NCBI GenBank assembly: GCA_002205965.3
Contig: NADL03000471.1
Coordinates: 310,001-374,000, forward strand
Source: Kappaphycus alvarezii
Lineage: Eukaryota > Rhodophyta > Florideophyceae > Gigartinales > Solieriaceae
Length of the DNA: 64,000 nt
Reading direction: 5' to 3'
The notes beneath the pieces are model-generated. The model ran no database searches. It saw only the letters and a list, made by a program, of their open reading frames with translations, and was not told the origin of the DNA. Below, piece by piece: positions 14,952 through 26,100 of the stretch (the stretch's first letter is position 1; the number at the start of each line of letters is the position of its first letter). A program made the position numbers and the translations under genes.

Positions 14952-15270
14952 GCGCAGCTCAGCTGGGCTCTTGTGGAGGTCAGCGGCAAACACCCGCTCC
15001 CGGTTCTACAGAATATGAAAAATCCTAGCTAGAATATTTAATTTTGGTCAATGCGGTTGTAGAAAAATTTTGTGCACCATATTGCCACGTGGTTCAGCAG
15101 TGTCCAGGTGTGACACTACCTGACATGTTTCGCCCAAATTGATCCTTTGAAACGGCAACTAAATTTCAAAAGCGTGCTCTCACCGACCAGACCTGCATCA
15201 CGGCAACCCTACAATTCAAGCCCAGAACCAACCATAGCATTCAGGAAGCAGGTCATCACAGCCCCACAAG

Positions 15271-18023
15271 ATGCTTCCATTCCACGACTCAATCCACGCC
15301 GACCTCCTTCGGGGTCCTCCCTCGTTATTCTTTCAAGGGGTTTAGGCATGTCTCACGCCCTCTCGACCCATCTCCTTCACCATCTACCTACCGCTTCCCT
15401 TCTTCTCCTTCTCAATCTCCCGCGCTCTCAAGCTTCACAAATACTTCACCCTCTTCTCTACTCCCTTGAACATACCCTCCCACCCCGCCATCGCCATCTA
15501 CTGCTCCCTCGCTACCTTACCGCAGACTATCCGGCCAAAGACCGTGAATCAGTTTACGCCTCGGGTGGTCTTGTCCTCGCCACTGCCTCCATCCTAGTCC
15601 ACGATTTTCTTCACGGAACTCTAAATGCGAAGAATATTACAGGTGTCCTCGTTTATGCAGCGGATTCAGTTCGCGAAGGCAGTAACGAGCATTTCGCCCT
15701 CAAGCTATTCCGCGCTGGCAATCGAAATGGCTTTGTCACGGCCTTTTCGGAACATCCTAGTTCAGTATCTCGTGGTTTTCATGGCGTTGAAAAGCTCATG
15801 CGTACCCTCTATGTTTCTCATCTAAGTCTCTGGCCCCGTTTCCGAAAGGAGGTCAAGGACGTTTTGAGGAAGCATAGACCAGATTTGGTCGATTTGGACG
15901 TCCAAATGACCGTGCGGATGGCCGCATTGGTGACCTCGCTTAGAGAATGTGTATGGGCAGTGTTAGAGGATGTGAGAGGGTCAACTCGCGAAATAGATTT
16001 ATCTGAGATGAGGGTCGGCAACAACGTGAAAGGCTTGGTCTGGCGCTTCGATGAAGTAGTTAGAAGGCAACTGGAGGCAGGCGACGTAAGGATGACAAGC
16101 AGGGTCAGGGGCTTTTTGGGCGATTTGGAGGCGCTGCGCGGATTAATGACAGACGTCTTTGAGTTGAATGCCGTTGCCTTTTATCAGGGAGTGGTGACAT
16201 TAAGACACGCCGCGGGCTTCGGAAATAATTGGTTGGTGCGCAAGGAGGCGCAGAGGGCTGTATTGCTGGCGAGGTCCCGAGTTTGGATAATCAGAAAGGT
16301 TGGTGGCAGTGCAGAGGCCGGGGACGGAGTTGGAGAAAGTCGAGAGGTGGAGCTTGGTGGTGAGGAACCGGTGCAGACGGTGGCGACTTTAGAGATATCA
16401 CCCAAATGGAAGGCACTGCAGGACATCATCAAGGAAATTCAGGAGGATGTGAGGGCAGCGGGTGAGAATGCAGATGTGGGAAGAATCCTGGTGGCGGTAA
16501 AGGAGGAGCGGACAGTCGATGAGTTGAGGGCAGTCTTCAAGGATGGAGCGAACAAATATTTACGTGATCAGTTTGATGTCACATTTCCGTCAGTGTCACG
16601 AAGGGCCAGAGAAAGCGAGGAGCAAGTAAAAGGTCCGGATGGATTGAAGCAAATGACAATGACGCAGCTGCTACCTTCCAATGACCGACGTGAGCCATCA
16701 AGAGATATGCGGGCACGGAATCTGAGAAGACCTGAGAGACCTGAGGAGAGAGGACGGGAAAGGAAGCGGCCAAGAGTGGTACATGGTTCGGGAAAGGAGG
16801 AGGGCTTAGGATGGAAGGGTGAGCGCTCGATCGAGGAGTTCCAGGAGGTTTTTAGGGAGGTCAAGTTGGGGAACTCCTCCAAGATTGAAATCTTAATTTG
16901 GTGCATGGAGTGGGTTGATGTCCAGGGCAGAGGGCATCGGATTTTGGAAGAGTACCATCCAGCGTTTGTAGTCTTGTACAATACAGACTTGTCTGTTGTA
17001 CGACAGGTAGAGGTTTACAAGGCCTCTCATCCCGGCCGTCCCGTGCGGATTTACATACTGTCTTACAGCGATGCGGCAGAGGAGGAGCGATTTCGGAATG
17101 CCAGTGAGAGAGAAAAGTCGGCGTTTAAAACTCTGATTCGGGAGCGTGCGACCATGAGCGTGCATGTGGACCAGGAGGGCAGACAGCCGGATGAAGAGTT
17201 TACGCAGTCACTGCTGCAGCAGGAGGCAGAAATTACAAGCTTGTCTCTGAGACGGGGCCTTGGGCCAGACCGGGACAGCCGAAAGACGGGAAAGATGGTG
17301 CAGAAAGTGAAGGCCAACAGAGACAGGAGTAAGGTTCTCGTTGATACGAGAGAGCTGAGGAGCCAACTACCGATGCTTTTATATCAGTCGAGTCTGTCGA
17401 TTGTGCCACTGACCCTTGAAGTTGGGGACTTTATCTTGTCCAAGAACATTGGGATTGAACGAAAGTCTGTACCAGACTTGTACAGCTCTTTTGGGTCTGG
17501 GCGATTATTCAATCAGGCGGAGGCTTTGTGCCGACACTACAAGTACCCTTGCCTTCTGATCGAACTGGATGCGTCCAAGTCACTTTCGCTTACGGCAACT
17601 GCCGGGGGTGTACCATCAGAAATATCCGCGACTTTCATCGTAAGCAAAATGGTTCTGCTCATGCTGCAGTTCCCTGATTTGCGGCTTCTTTGGGTTAAAG
17701 GGGCGCAAGATGCAGCTGAGTTGTTCCCCGCGTTGAAGGCCAATGAGGAAGAGCCCGACGAGACAGTTGCCGCAGAGTTGGGGGTGGACACGAAAGAGTC
17801 AGAGGAACACTCGTTCAACGCAGGGCCAAAAATGCTGCTCCGAAGCTTACCCGGGATCGATAGTCAAAATCTAAATCGTGTGATGCGGAAAGTAAGAAAT
17901 GTCGCAACTTTACTGACCATGTCGATGCAAGAGATGGCAGATGTTTTGGGGAGTGCGGGGAAAGCCTCGATGTTGTACAATTTTGTAAATGAGCAGCCCA
18001 GCGAAGCTCTGGCCGCGCTTTGA
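15271..18023 (+). CDS. ERCC4: DNA repair endonuclease XPF (ERCC4/RAD1 family), apparent 1-base frame break
   Basis: This is the catalytic subunit of the XPF-ERCC1 structure-specific nuclease, which makes the 5' cut in nucleotide excision repair and acts in crosslink repair in the nucleus. The ATG at 15,271 opens with MLPFHDSIHADLL, the expected XPF amino end. It is one frame away from the rest, which resumes with SSLVILSRGLG. The break lies at a GGGG run at 15,311-15,314; one missing base explains it and gives 917 residues, close to human XPF (916). The helicase-like amino half is recognisable (RYLTADY, LFRAGNRNGFVTAFSE, LWPRF). The nuclease domain starts near residue 685 (LVDTREL) and has the catalytic GD...IERK signature (GDFILSKNIGIERKS) near 719-732. 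The tandem helix-hairpin-helix lies near 853-910 (LLRSLPGI). The 3' end faces RPLP2. The longer open frame upstream has no ATG in frame. Confidence 0.93.
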
Positions 18024-18401
18024 ATCTACCGCAGGCTCTTTGAGTGAAGTACTGGTGGTTGATAGGAAAATCCCCCTAGCGACAATAGTACCAAGTCCAC
18101 GCAACGATGACATGCATGTTGCAATGCAGTCTGGTTTACAATGCGGCTGATCGATAAACCTATTTCCTCTACCAGGCCGGACATCCCAGCGATTGGGGGA
18201 GACAAAGAGTCACCCCCAATCTACCAGAACATTACCTCCGCCCAAAGCAAGACGGCTCTGCCAGACCCACCTAGCATGTCGCGCCACTAGTAATCGAAAA
18301 CATCGCAAAGATGGAAATCCTGCCATATACACGTCGCCACCACTCTCGCCTGGCCGACTCCTCAAGACGCATACAACCTGAATACGGCTCGGCAATCGCT
18401 C
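18024..18401. other. Tail-to-tail intergenic spacer XPF / RPLP2
   Basis: This 378-base spacer lies between two convergent stop codons. It must hold both 3' untranslated ends. Small ORFs here (for example 18193-18381) show no motif. I see no RNA gene. Confidence 0.6.
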
Positions 18402-18728
18402 CTAATCGAACAAATCGAAGTCCATTTCTTCCTCCTCTTCTTCCGACTCCTCTGGTTCCTCCTCCTTCTCCTCTTCGGGAGCAGCCTCCCCGCCGGCTGC
18501 GGCGCCGCCAGCTGCGACTGCACCGCCTGATGGGACTGAGGAGAGCTTGCTCTTTCCCTCTGCAATTACCTCATAGATGTCCTTGCCGTTCAGCTCCGAG
18601 ATAACCTTGGCGAGCACCTCCTCTTCGATCTCGACACCTGCCGAGGACAGGATCTTCTTGATGTCGTCGGCTCCCGGGGAGGAGTTTCCGCCTAGCACTG
18701 CGAGCATGTATGCACCGAGATACTTCAT
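18402..18728 (-). CDS. RPLP2: 60S acidic ribosomal protein P2
   Basis: This is an acidic stalk protein of the large ribosomal subunit. It dimerises with P1 and recruits elongation factors to the GTPase centre in the cytosol. The 108-residue product begins [14 protein letters not shown], the standard P2 start, followed by the helical dimerisation domain ([27 protein letters not shown]). Next come an alanine/glycine hinge and a run of glutamates, and the protein ends MDFDLFD. Animal P2 usually ends DDDMGFGLFD, so the tail is a variant that keeps the LFD end. The open frame extends upstream, but this ATG at 18,728 matches the family start and length (about 110 residues). It is head-to-head with RPL12. 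No intron is needed. Confidence 0.95.
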   Translation of the reverse strand: MKYLGAYMLAVLGGNSSPGADDIKKILSSAGVEIEEEVLAKVISELNGKDIYEVIAEGKSKLSSVPSGGAVAAGGAAAGGEAAPEEEKEEEPEESEEEEEEMDFDLFD

Positions 18729-19140
18729 GGTTGCAAAAGATGCAGATGGAAATTGGTGGACAAGAGTGGGTTCTTTGAGACGATAATGGTGCGACGCAGG
18801 TTTGAATGAGTCGGGGTGAGTCAATGTCGACGTCTTGGAATGGACTGCTAAAGCAATGCTCAAATTTCAGCTGTTCACGACGACGACTACACCCTAAATC
18901 ACCACGTGTCACCTATGTTAGAATTTCAAATAAATTTATAGCTATCCAATACATACATTAATCCAGATTCTCCAATCGGGATCCACCAAAAAAATTCGGC
19001 GCCGTCGACGTCCTATCATACGGTCACTGCCAAACACTCACAACCCCCTCGTGGGGCCTTTTTGTTAGAAGTGTCGTGCTGCCATCCCATTACCAAAGCT
19101 GCAAAATTCCCTCATCTTCGTTGACTAACTACCATCAAAC
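18729..19140. promoter_or_regulatory. Shared head-to-head promoter of RPLP2 and RPL12
   Basis: The 412 bases between the start codons of two divergent ribosomal-protein genes must contain both promoters. An AT-rich patch with AAATTTATAGC and a nearby CCAAT (about 18,930-18,950) could serve one side. This arrangement would suit equal output of two large-subunit proteins. The functional assignment is inferred from geometry only. The TACTGTA palindromes found in other promoters of the window are absent here. Confidence 0.6.
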
Positions 19141-19953
19141 ATGCCGCCGAAGTTTGATCCTACGGCCGTTACTGTTATCTATGTCCGAACAACAGGAGGT
19201 GAGGTTGGCGCCGTCGCCTCTCTCGCCCCAAAGATCGGTCCCCTTGGTCTGGTACGTGTCCTACACCCCATTCTCCTCCCATGACATATCACCCGCGATA
19301 TCATCCATTAGTACCCGTCAAAGTGAGCGATGGGAGAGCAAAGCCTGTCCATTGGCAGTTATCATTTTCCGACACCAATCGCACTTTGCGCAAATTTCTA
19401 AGGAGTCTTTGTGATCGGCGTTGGAAGACTAACCGCTTGTGCTCAATGCGCTGCCGACGTATGTGTCTCTCGCCCGCTCACCCTTCCCTCGCCCCGCTTT
19501 GGCCGTAAAACATTGGCGGCATGTCTCTTCTCTCTACAGAGCCCCAAAAAAATTGGTGACCAACTCGCCAAGGCCACCAAGGACTGGAAGGGGCTTCGGG
19601 TCATGTGTAAGCTATCCGTGCAGAACAGACAAGCCACTGTTACCGTGACGCCATCCGCTGCATCGATGATCATCAAGGCATTGAAAGAGCCGCCGCGCGA
19701 TCGCAAAAAGGTGAAAGATGTACCGCATGATGGAAATTTGTCTCTTGACGCCGTGATTGAAATTGCAAAGCAATGTCGCGGACGTTCAATGGCAAAGCAT
19801 ATGCGGGGGACAGTTAAAGAAGTTTTGGGAACTGCGCAAAGTGTAGGATGCACGGTAGACGGACAGCCGCCGCATGACATCATTGAACAAATTGATGATG
19901 GTTCGGTGGAGATTGAGGATTATGAGGCGCCGCCACAAGAAGAAGAATCTTAA
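19141..19953 (+). CDS. RPL12: 60S ribosomal protein L12 (uL11), two exons
   Basis: L12 (uL11) binds 28S rRNA at the base of the stalk in the GTPase-associated centre. Exon 1 is 19141-19251 and encodes 37 residues beginning [10 protein letters not shown] and ending KIGPLGL. Exon 2 is 19540-19953 and resumes [19 protein letters not shown]. The joined protein is 174 residues; typical eukaryotic L12 is about 165. Conserved blocks are visible: [32 protein letters not shown] and HDIIEQI. The carboxyl end has an acidic extension ([14 protein letters not shown]). The splice sites are GTACGT and TCTACAG. It is the only clear spliceosomal intron in the eight-gene island. It diverges from RPLP2 and converges on the bilin reductase gene. 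Confidence 0.95.
19252..19539 (+). other. Intron of RPL12 (288 nt)
   Basis: The intron starts GTACGTG directly after the GGTCTG codon pair and ends in a pyrimidine-rich tract, CTCTTCTCTCTACAG. A GACTAAC near 19,427-19,433 resembles a branch point, although it sits about 107 bases from the acceptor. Splitting here restores the conserved GPLGL-SPKK junction of the family. Stops in all frames confirm it is not coding. Confidence 0.9.
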
Positions 19954-20157
19954 GTTGGGGAGGAGGATCAGGGTGGACTGGAGTCTAGTTGCTGTTGTAA
20001 AGGACGAATTGCGTTTGGAACAGATAGCCGCTGGCTCTTGGACTACTTCATATGTAGGTGGCGAGGCCCTGTTAGAGGAACTCGGGGCTACAAATGTGGC
20101 AATTTAGCCTTGTGATCTATGATTGAACCCTTCACGAGTATCACTGCCCACTAACTT

Positions 20158-21041
20158 CTAATGTTGAGGCGGTCTGTACTCGCCGCTCTCAATCTTGCGC
20201 TCCAAGTCAAACAGAAAGCCGTGAATATATTCTTCAGTCCACTCTTCTCCATAGAACCTCAAAAACATCCCCCGAGCTGGATCCTTCTCTGCGCGATACC
20301 TCAGATACGCGAGCTGACTCTCTTGAATTTCTGTCAACTTTGCCGAATCGGTGACTTTGCTTGCTTTGTTGACGATATCCAAATATATATCTAAGTAGTC
20401 CTTGAACGCATCAAAGACTGCGGTCTCAACGACTTGATCGTCCGCGACACGCGACCATAAAAAGCAAGGTGAAAAGAACCGGGCCGCCTCCTCTGGAAAA
20501 TCGCCGCCCCACGGCAGGTTACCTTGTGTCGCTCAAAAGTTTCCATCAATGGTGTAGAGTACTGTCGGCGGTAGTCGTCATTGTGAAACAACGGCTGCAT
20601 ATCAAGTGCTATCAAATGACCGCCAGGCAAGGTAACCAGATCAGCGCCGAAAAACGGGAGATCATAGGCCATATCCGGGAAGATGACAAAATTAAGCACC
20701 TGCAATTGCTGACCGCCCTGGACATGAGCGGCGCGAATCTGTCGTAATTTGCCAGTCTGATAGGCGTAGGAATCGGTGCGTACGAGAGAGGAGCGCTTGC
20801 CTTTGCCGACGAGGGCTTGTTTGGAGACGTAGCCGTCGGGAATGGGATAGGGGGAGAGGTCGGGGAGACGGGATTTGAGGACGGAGGAGGCGTGGTGCCA
20901 AAAGGGGGTGTAGATGTCTTTGACGTTTGCGGAAGGGTGTGCGGGCTCGGTGGCGGTCATGAGGGGGCAGATGGTGGGGGCGGTGGGGCGAGTGGAGCGG
21001 GGGGTGTGGGGAAGACGGACGGGTGGTGTGAATGAGAGCAT
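20158..21041 (-). CDS. pebB: Ferredoxin-dependent bilin reductase (PebA/PebB type, PebB favoured), apparent 1-base frame break
   Basis: These plastid enzymes use reduced ferredoxin to turn biliverdin or 15,16-dihydrobiliverdin into phycoerythrobilin, the phycoerythrin chromophore. The family is plain from [35 protein letters not shown] and, after the break, [31 protein letters not shown] and [16 protein letters not shown]. The first 35-40 residues are rich in Pro, Thr, Arg and Ser and look like a plastid presequence. The frame changes between 20,528 and 20,517; one missing base restores a 294-residue product. That equals a cyanobacterial enzyme of about 257 residues plus the presequence. PebB is preferred over PebA from remembered family wording, not from a tree. 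The gene is head-to-head with the DDX47 gene. This gene is the main reason to call the organism a red alga. Confidence 0.88.
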
Positions 21042-21635
21042 TGTTGTGATTGAATAGAGTGAGGATGGCTGGTTTGATGGGCGGGAAGAGGGTGGAGCGT
21101 TGGTGCAGTAGGCGAGGTGGGCGAATTTTGTAGAGGCGGCAGCGGTTGGATGTTGGATGTGGGAAACAGTGAGTCTGTGTGTGTGTGTGTAGGCGTAGGG
21201 TAAATCTCAATCTGAAAGAGGTCCTTGGGAGAGTACGTTCTGTACAGTGCGGTATCATGTTGGTTTAGAAGAAAATAGCCAATCATATGGCTATAAAGTT
21301 AGGATCAATGAGTCTGTAAGCCTTGTCAATTTTACAGTAACTGTAATAATCCAAATCCAAGAAAGGCTGTTCAGCGCCTGTCCTGCAGTACCATAACGTA
21401 ACTTTAACCTGTTGGAGGACATGTTGAAGGCGGCGGCGTTGATTCAAGAATTTAGTTGCAATCACGCGCTGCTTCAGTCCTGTACTGTACTGTACTGTAA
21501 ATCTATCTCACTGTTCCTGCGCTATCCCTCTAGACTAGAGCCTCCGTTCTCGTCGTCAACCCGAAAACGTGAAAGACTGTGTTTTCGTCAATGTGCACAG
21601 CTCCTGAAACAGCCCTCCTCCTTTCAGCACTCAAC
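21042..21635. promoter_or_regulatory. Shared head-to-head promoter of bilin reductase and DDX47-like genes
   Basis: This 594-base divergent spacer contains two copies of the window's recurring motif: a near-palindrome TTACAGTAACTGTAA at 21,332-21,346, and a run of four TGTAC/TACTG repeats at 21,480-21,500. A short GT run (TGTGTGTGTGTGT) lies at 21,176-21,189. The regulatory role is inferred from position. Confidence 0.5.
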
Positions 21636-23071
21636 ATGTCTCAATCCCCGCCCACCTCACCGACCGCAGACCAGCCCCCCGCCCCTCCCTCCAACCCCCA
21701 AACCTTTGCCACTCTTTCCCTCGCCCCGAGTTGCAGACCGTCTGCGCCGACCTCGGCTACACCCAGCCTACCCCCATTCAATCCGCTGCCATTCCGCCTG
21801 CGCTTGCAGGCCGTGACGTAATCGGCTTGGCTCAGACCGGTTCCGGTAAAACCGCTGCCTTTGCGCTCCCCATTCTTCACACCTTGCTTTCCTGGGATCC
21901 TTCAACACAAGGAAAATTACCCACCCCTTTTGCACTAGTCGTAGCCCCGACTCGCGAATTGGCATTCCAAATTCATGAGCAGTTTTGCGCTTTGGGCAAG
22001 ACAATCGGTGTGCGTAGTGTGGCTGTCAGTGGCGGCGTCGATATGATGGCACAGGCTGTGGCGCTGGCAAAGCGCCCGCATGTTATCGTGGCGACGCCGG
22101 GGCGCCTGGTCGATCATTTGGAAAATACAAAGGGCTTTGGAGTTACCAAGGCACGGTTTTTGGTGCTGGATGAGGCGGATCGTCTTTTGGGTATGGAGTT
22201 TGAAAAGGAGCTTGAGAAAATCGTGGCGGCCATGGGGAGGGACCGTCAGTCGTTTTTGTTCTCTGCCACCATGACTAGTAAGGTCCGCAAATTACAACGC
22301 GCCAGCTTAAGAGACCCCGTCAAGGTTGAAGTAGGAGACAAATATGAGACCGTGGACACCCTGGTACAAAACTACGTCTTCATTCCCGAAAAGTACAAGG
22401 ACTGCTACTTGGTGTTCTTAGCTACCGAATTCGCAGGTAACTCCATCATAGTCTTTGTCGATACCCAGCGTCATGCGCAACGCATCACCATTTTGCTACG
22501 TGCTTTAGGCTTTGGTGCCGTCTGCATTCACGGCGGAATGGCCCAACCGAAACGCTTAGCGGCCTTGACAAAGTTCAAGGCGGGCGAACGGAATATTTTG
22601 GTAGCCACTGACGTGGCCAGTCGAGGTTTGGATATCCCGCGAGTTGACTTGGTCATGAATTATGATATTCCTAGCAACGGAAAGGATTACGTGCATCGCG
22701 TGGGTCGTACGGCGAGGGCCGGGCGTGCTGGACGTGCTTTGAACTTAGTATCGCAGTATGACTTGCACAACTACAAGGGAGTTGAGGAGCTGATTGGAAA
22801 AAAGCTCGAAGCGTATCCTCTCGAAGAAGCAACAGTGCTACTAATGCTAGAAAGAGTCGGGGAGGCGCAGCGAATAGCTATCTCAGAGTTGCGCGATCTT
22901 GAGGAAAAACGGAAAGGAAAGCGGGCAAGCAAACGGAAAATGCAGGAGGCAGCAGATGAAAGTAACACGGTAATGGCCGAGTCCATGGGGGCCGCGGTAG
23001 CTGATTACGCTAACGAGGAGGCTCGTCGAAGGAACCGCCAAGGTCGTAAACGACGGAGAGTGCGCTCGTAA
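21636..23071 (+). CDS. DDX47: DEAD-box ATP-dependent RNA helicase, DDX47/Rrp3-like, apparent 1-base frame break
   Basis: This is a nucleolar RNA helicase of the Rrp3/DDX47 group, needed for early cleavages of pre-18S rRNA. From the ATG at 21,636 the protein reads MSQSPPTSPTADQ and reaches TFATLSLAP. It then changes frame at a CCCCG site (21,724-21,729) to ELQTVCADLGYTQPTPIQ, the Q motif. One missing base gives 478 residues. Motifs follow in order: AQTGSGKT (I), PTRELAFQ (Ia), TPGRLVDHL (Ib), LDEADRLL (II), SAT (III), IVFVDTQ (IV), VATDVASRGLDIPRV (V) and HRVGRTARAGRAGRAL (VI). The carboxyl end is basic (RRNRQGRKRRRVRS), a likely nuclear or nucleolar signal. DDX47 is favoured over other DEAD-box groups by the overall wording; another subgroup is possible. 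Confidence 0.88.
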
Positions 23072-23191
23072 ACGAAAACAAATGCCCCTGCCTACTCGTT
23101 TGATTGTTGCCGCTCTCATCGGCATCAGGTTAATGATAATTTTTGTTTATTACATGACTAAATTACCTTGCCCGTTCTCGCTAGCATGTCC

Positions 23192-26100
23192 TCACTCCGC
23201 CATCCATAATACCGTCTCGTAAAGAAAGTCAAACTTGTGAAACTCAGCGATGCTCTTAAGTGCGTACATTTGCTTCTCGAACTTTTCCTTGCTTACTGAA
23301 AGTTCAAAACGCGACCCGCTGCAACTGCAATGCGTACTCATGTTCTCTTTTTTCACCATGTTACATCGCTTGCATACCAAATCTTGAACCTGATATGCAG
23401 TATACATTTTCTGAGCACTCCGCATCAGATCAAGCTCGATCTGTCGCATGTCGTAGTGATTCCCGCAGTATTCGCATGCCCAAAATGGCCTCGAGTCTTG
23501 CAAACTCTCTCTATTATCGTCATCACGTTTGTTCTCAGTCCATAGGCGGGCATCCCGCGCAACATCCAGGTCCACCACAGCATTACAGTAAGTGCATATG
23601 ACATCACGAAGAGGAACTGGCAGAGCTGGATTCGTAAACTCAGACTCTTTCGCAAATTCACGCACACCTAACAGGCGAAGCAGACTGCGACGCATTCCAG
23701 CCACCTCTTCAGCCGCTGCTGGGTCTAGTGCAAGAACATGACATAAAGTGCGTACAAACTCTAGAGCAGGATTGCGGCGACCATTGTAGAACTTGAAAAC
23801 TGACGGAACGTCAGGAAATGTAAGAGTAGGAGTCTTCTCGCGGATTTCATGAATTTTCTCCAGTAGTTGGCCCGTTAAGTTCTTCGTAAAGCCCAGAACC
23901 TCCTCAGCAAAACCATCGCCCGAGGTCGTGACTGAAGCTTCCGCTTTCCTGTACGAGTATCAGTCGCAGTTCTGGAGGCTTCTTCAAACTCTTCCCCAGA
24001 GCACTCAACATTTTGCTCAGATTCTAGCATGCGTAACCTAACAACCATCGGACGACGAATAAATTGCTCAACTACTTGTGTCCACAGAACAGCGATTGGT
24101 AGAGGAAGGTAACGGGCAATGTCCCATGTCATTCTTGTGTATGGAATATTACGACTGCTCATGGTGCGATTAGTACTAGCAGGTTGCGATATCGTTTGAC
24201 CAAACTCCCCAGAGAGGATAGCTGATTCTTCCGGGGCCGGCAACGCACCGTAGTTGAACCGATCCACAAATAACAGCCCGGAGTAAACACCGATAAGCGG
24301 CTCGAACTGTACATGCCGAAATAAAGGCTTGCTCCTCACGGTCTTCTCTAGAAAACCAGCATATCTGAGGCCATCCAGGGTATGCATTTTTGGAGTTGCC
24401 AGAATAAGTCGCGATAGGGACGCGAAAACAATTTTTGCGCCCAGGCTCCGTAACTCACCAATTAATTGCCTGAAGACCTTCTTAATCAGCCAGCCGAGGA
24501 ATCTAGCCAATGCTGGATCATACAGTACGGCAGACTCAGAACGCGTCCATCGAAGCAAGTGATCCAAAAGACCACGGGCGATATTCGCAACCTCAGTGTC
24601 GGCTGAGCTCGACGAGGTTTTGTCCCATGACAAGACAAGATCTTTTAGGACGCGAAAAGCAGGCGCAGAGGATGCCATCTCGTCAAGTGGAGCTGCATTC
24701 TTTCCACCGAGAGTTCCCTCCTTGGCAATGTCACCATCCACAACGGCTTTCGCAGCTCTCTGAACGGCGGCATTGGCAGCTGCATCGAAGGCCAAGTCGG
24801 TACCTTCAAGCTGATTTACATGTGCCGATGAGAGAATCGTTGCGATGGCCAGGTTCGACAGCTCCGTATCAATACAAACGGTGCGATACGATCCCGGAAG
24901 TGAGACCTCCGGAACGGAAGGGATTTCATGGGGTAAATTCGCGTCATCTTCTTCAAAACCGCCAAGGTCAGGCTTCGGCGAGCTCGAGGCCCACAGAATG
25001 TGATCTCGGTTCTGAAGCTCACGACCGACCAAGACGTCAAGTGCTTGAGAGTGGAAATCTGAGGAGGAAACATTTCCAAGAGGGATCCCAGCAAATCTCG
25101 CAACTTGAATATGGCTTGAAAGCCAATTGCTGACCTCAGAATATCTTGTAAGGGCAGTCGTCACAGCTCTTGACTCCCAACCAACTGGCATATAGTTGCC
25201 GTCTTCAGCATTACTTGAGAGATGAACAACAGGATAGCTGCTGGCCACCGGAATGCAGTTTTCAAGAGTTCCCACAGAAGATTGGATTCTCGCCGGTTCT
25301 GTCCTGTTAAACATCCCTTCCGCAGCCATTGAGACATCCACCTCTGGCCACTGTGCCAACAAGAGAGTTTTCAATCCAGTGGATCTGGTTTTTCCAGAAA
25401 GCCGTGAGCCGCTTCGTAGGTTGGAGAGAAAAAGTTGGATATCCGCCCATGCTTCATTCCTGCTAGTAACACCGTTAGTTGTGAATATCATATCCGACGG
25501 AAACTCGAGGCTATGCTTGTTTGGTTGTCCGTCCTCGTCCGCGGAATCCGTCATAGAATCCATGTTCTCTTCCAAGACTCGTTTCCACAACCGCTTGATA
25601 TTGATATTAAGACTTCCACTCGGTGTAACTGCCACAACATGAACAAGTTTAGCTGCTGGTGCGACAACCGCATATAATGCTCTCGTGCTACCGTCAACGG
25701 CATGTGAACCATACAAGAACGCCTGGTTGATAATAGACTCCGATTTTCGGCCAACAGAGTCCTTCAGATACGGCGCGCTATCAGGTCTTTTGGATACAAT
25801 GTCGTCAAGACGAAGACCCTTCTGGAGAAGTTTCTTAGAATTCATTCCGGATATCACTGATTTCTTCGGAGCGCAAATAGTGCCCAAAGACAGAATGATT
25901 TCATATTCAAGTGGCACTTGGGAGCCAAAGACACCATCAACAATCGCAGCATCATTTAGAACGGAGGTCAGGTCTTTATCCGACTGCTGAAAACGGTCTT
26001 CTTCCATTTCAAGACGATAAAGGTGTTGAACTTCTTTCGATCGCGGAAGCTTTAACCCATTGACCAATTCGCAGCTCACTCCCGGGATATCTGGATTGTC

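Larger units (their letters stand above)
1..15270. other. AT-rich region without a recognisable gene
   Basis: This stretch is visibly richer in A and T than the gene island that follows, and no ORF in it exceeds about 150 codons. I recognise no conserved protein, tRNA or rRNA here on either strand. ORFs at 6203-6643, 6501-6860 and 10441-10722 are open but carry no motif I know. A few stretches look like worn-out coding DNA (2,590-4,280 and 12,700-12,960, listed separately). The region is most simply old transposon debris or intergenic DNA. The composition changes close to 14.4-15.2 kb, where the island begins. The absence of genes is a statement about what I can recognise, not proof. Confidence 0.6.

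Noticed and set aside
15147-15270. XPF translation from the TTG at 15,147
   Set aside because: A non-ATG start is unnecessary because the ATG at 15,271 encodes the conserved family amino end one frame away.
18193-18604. Short ORFs between XPF and RPLP2
   Set aside because: They overlap RPLP2 on the other strand or the 3' ends and show no motif.
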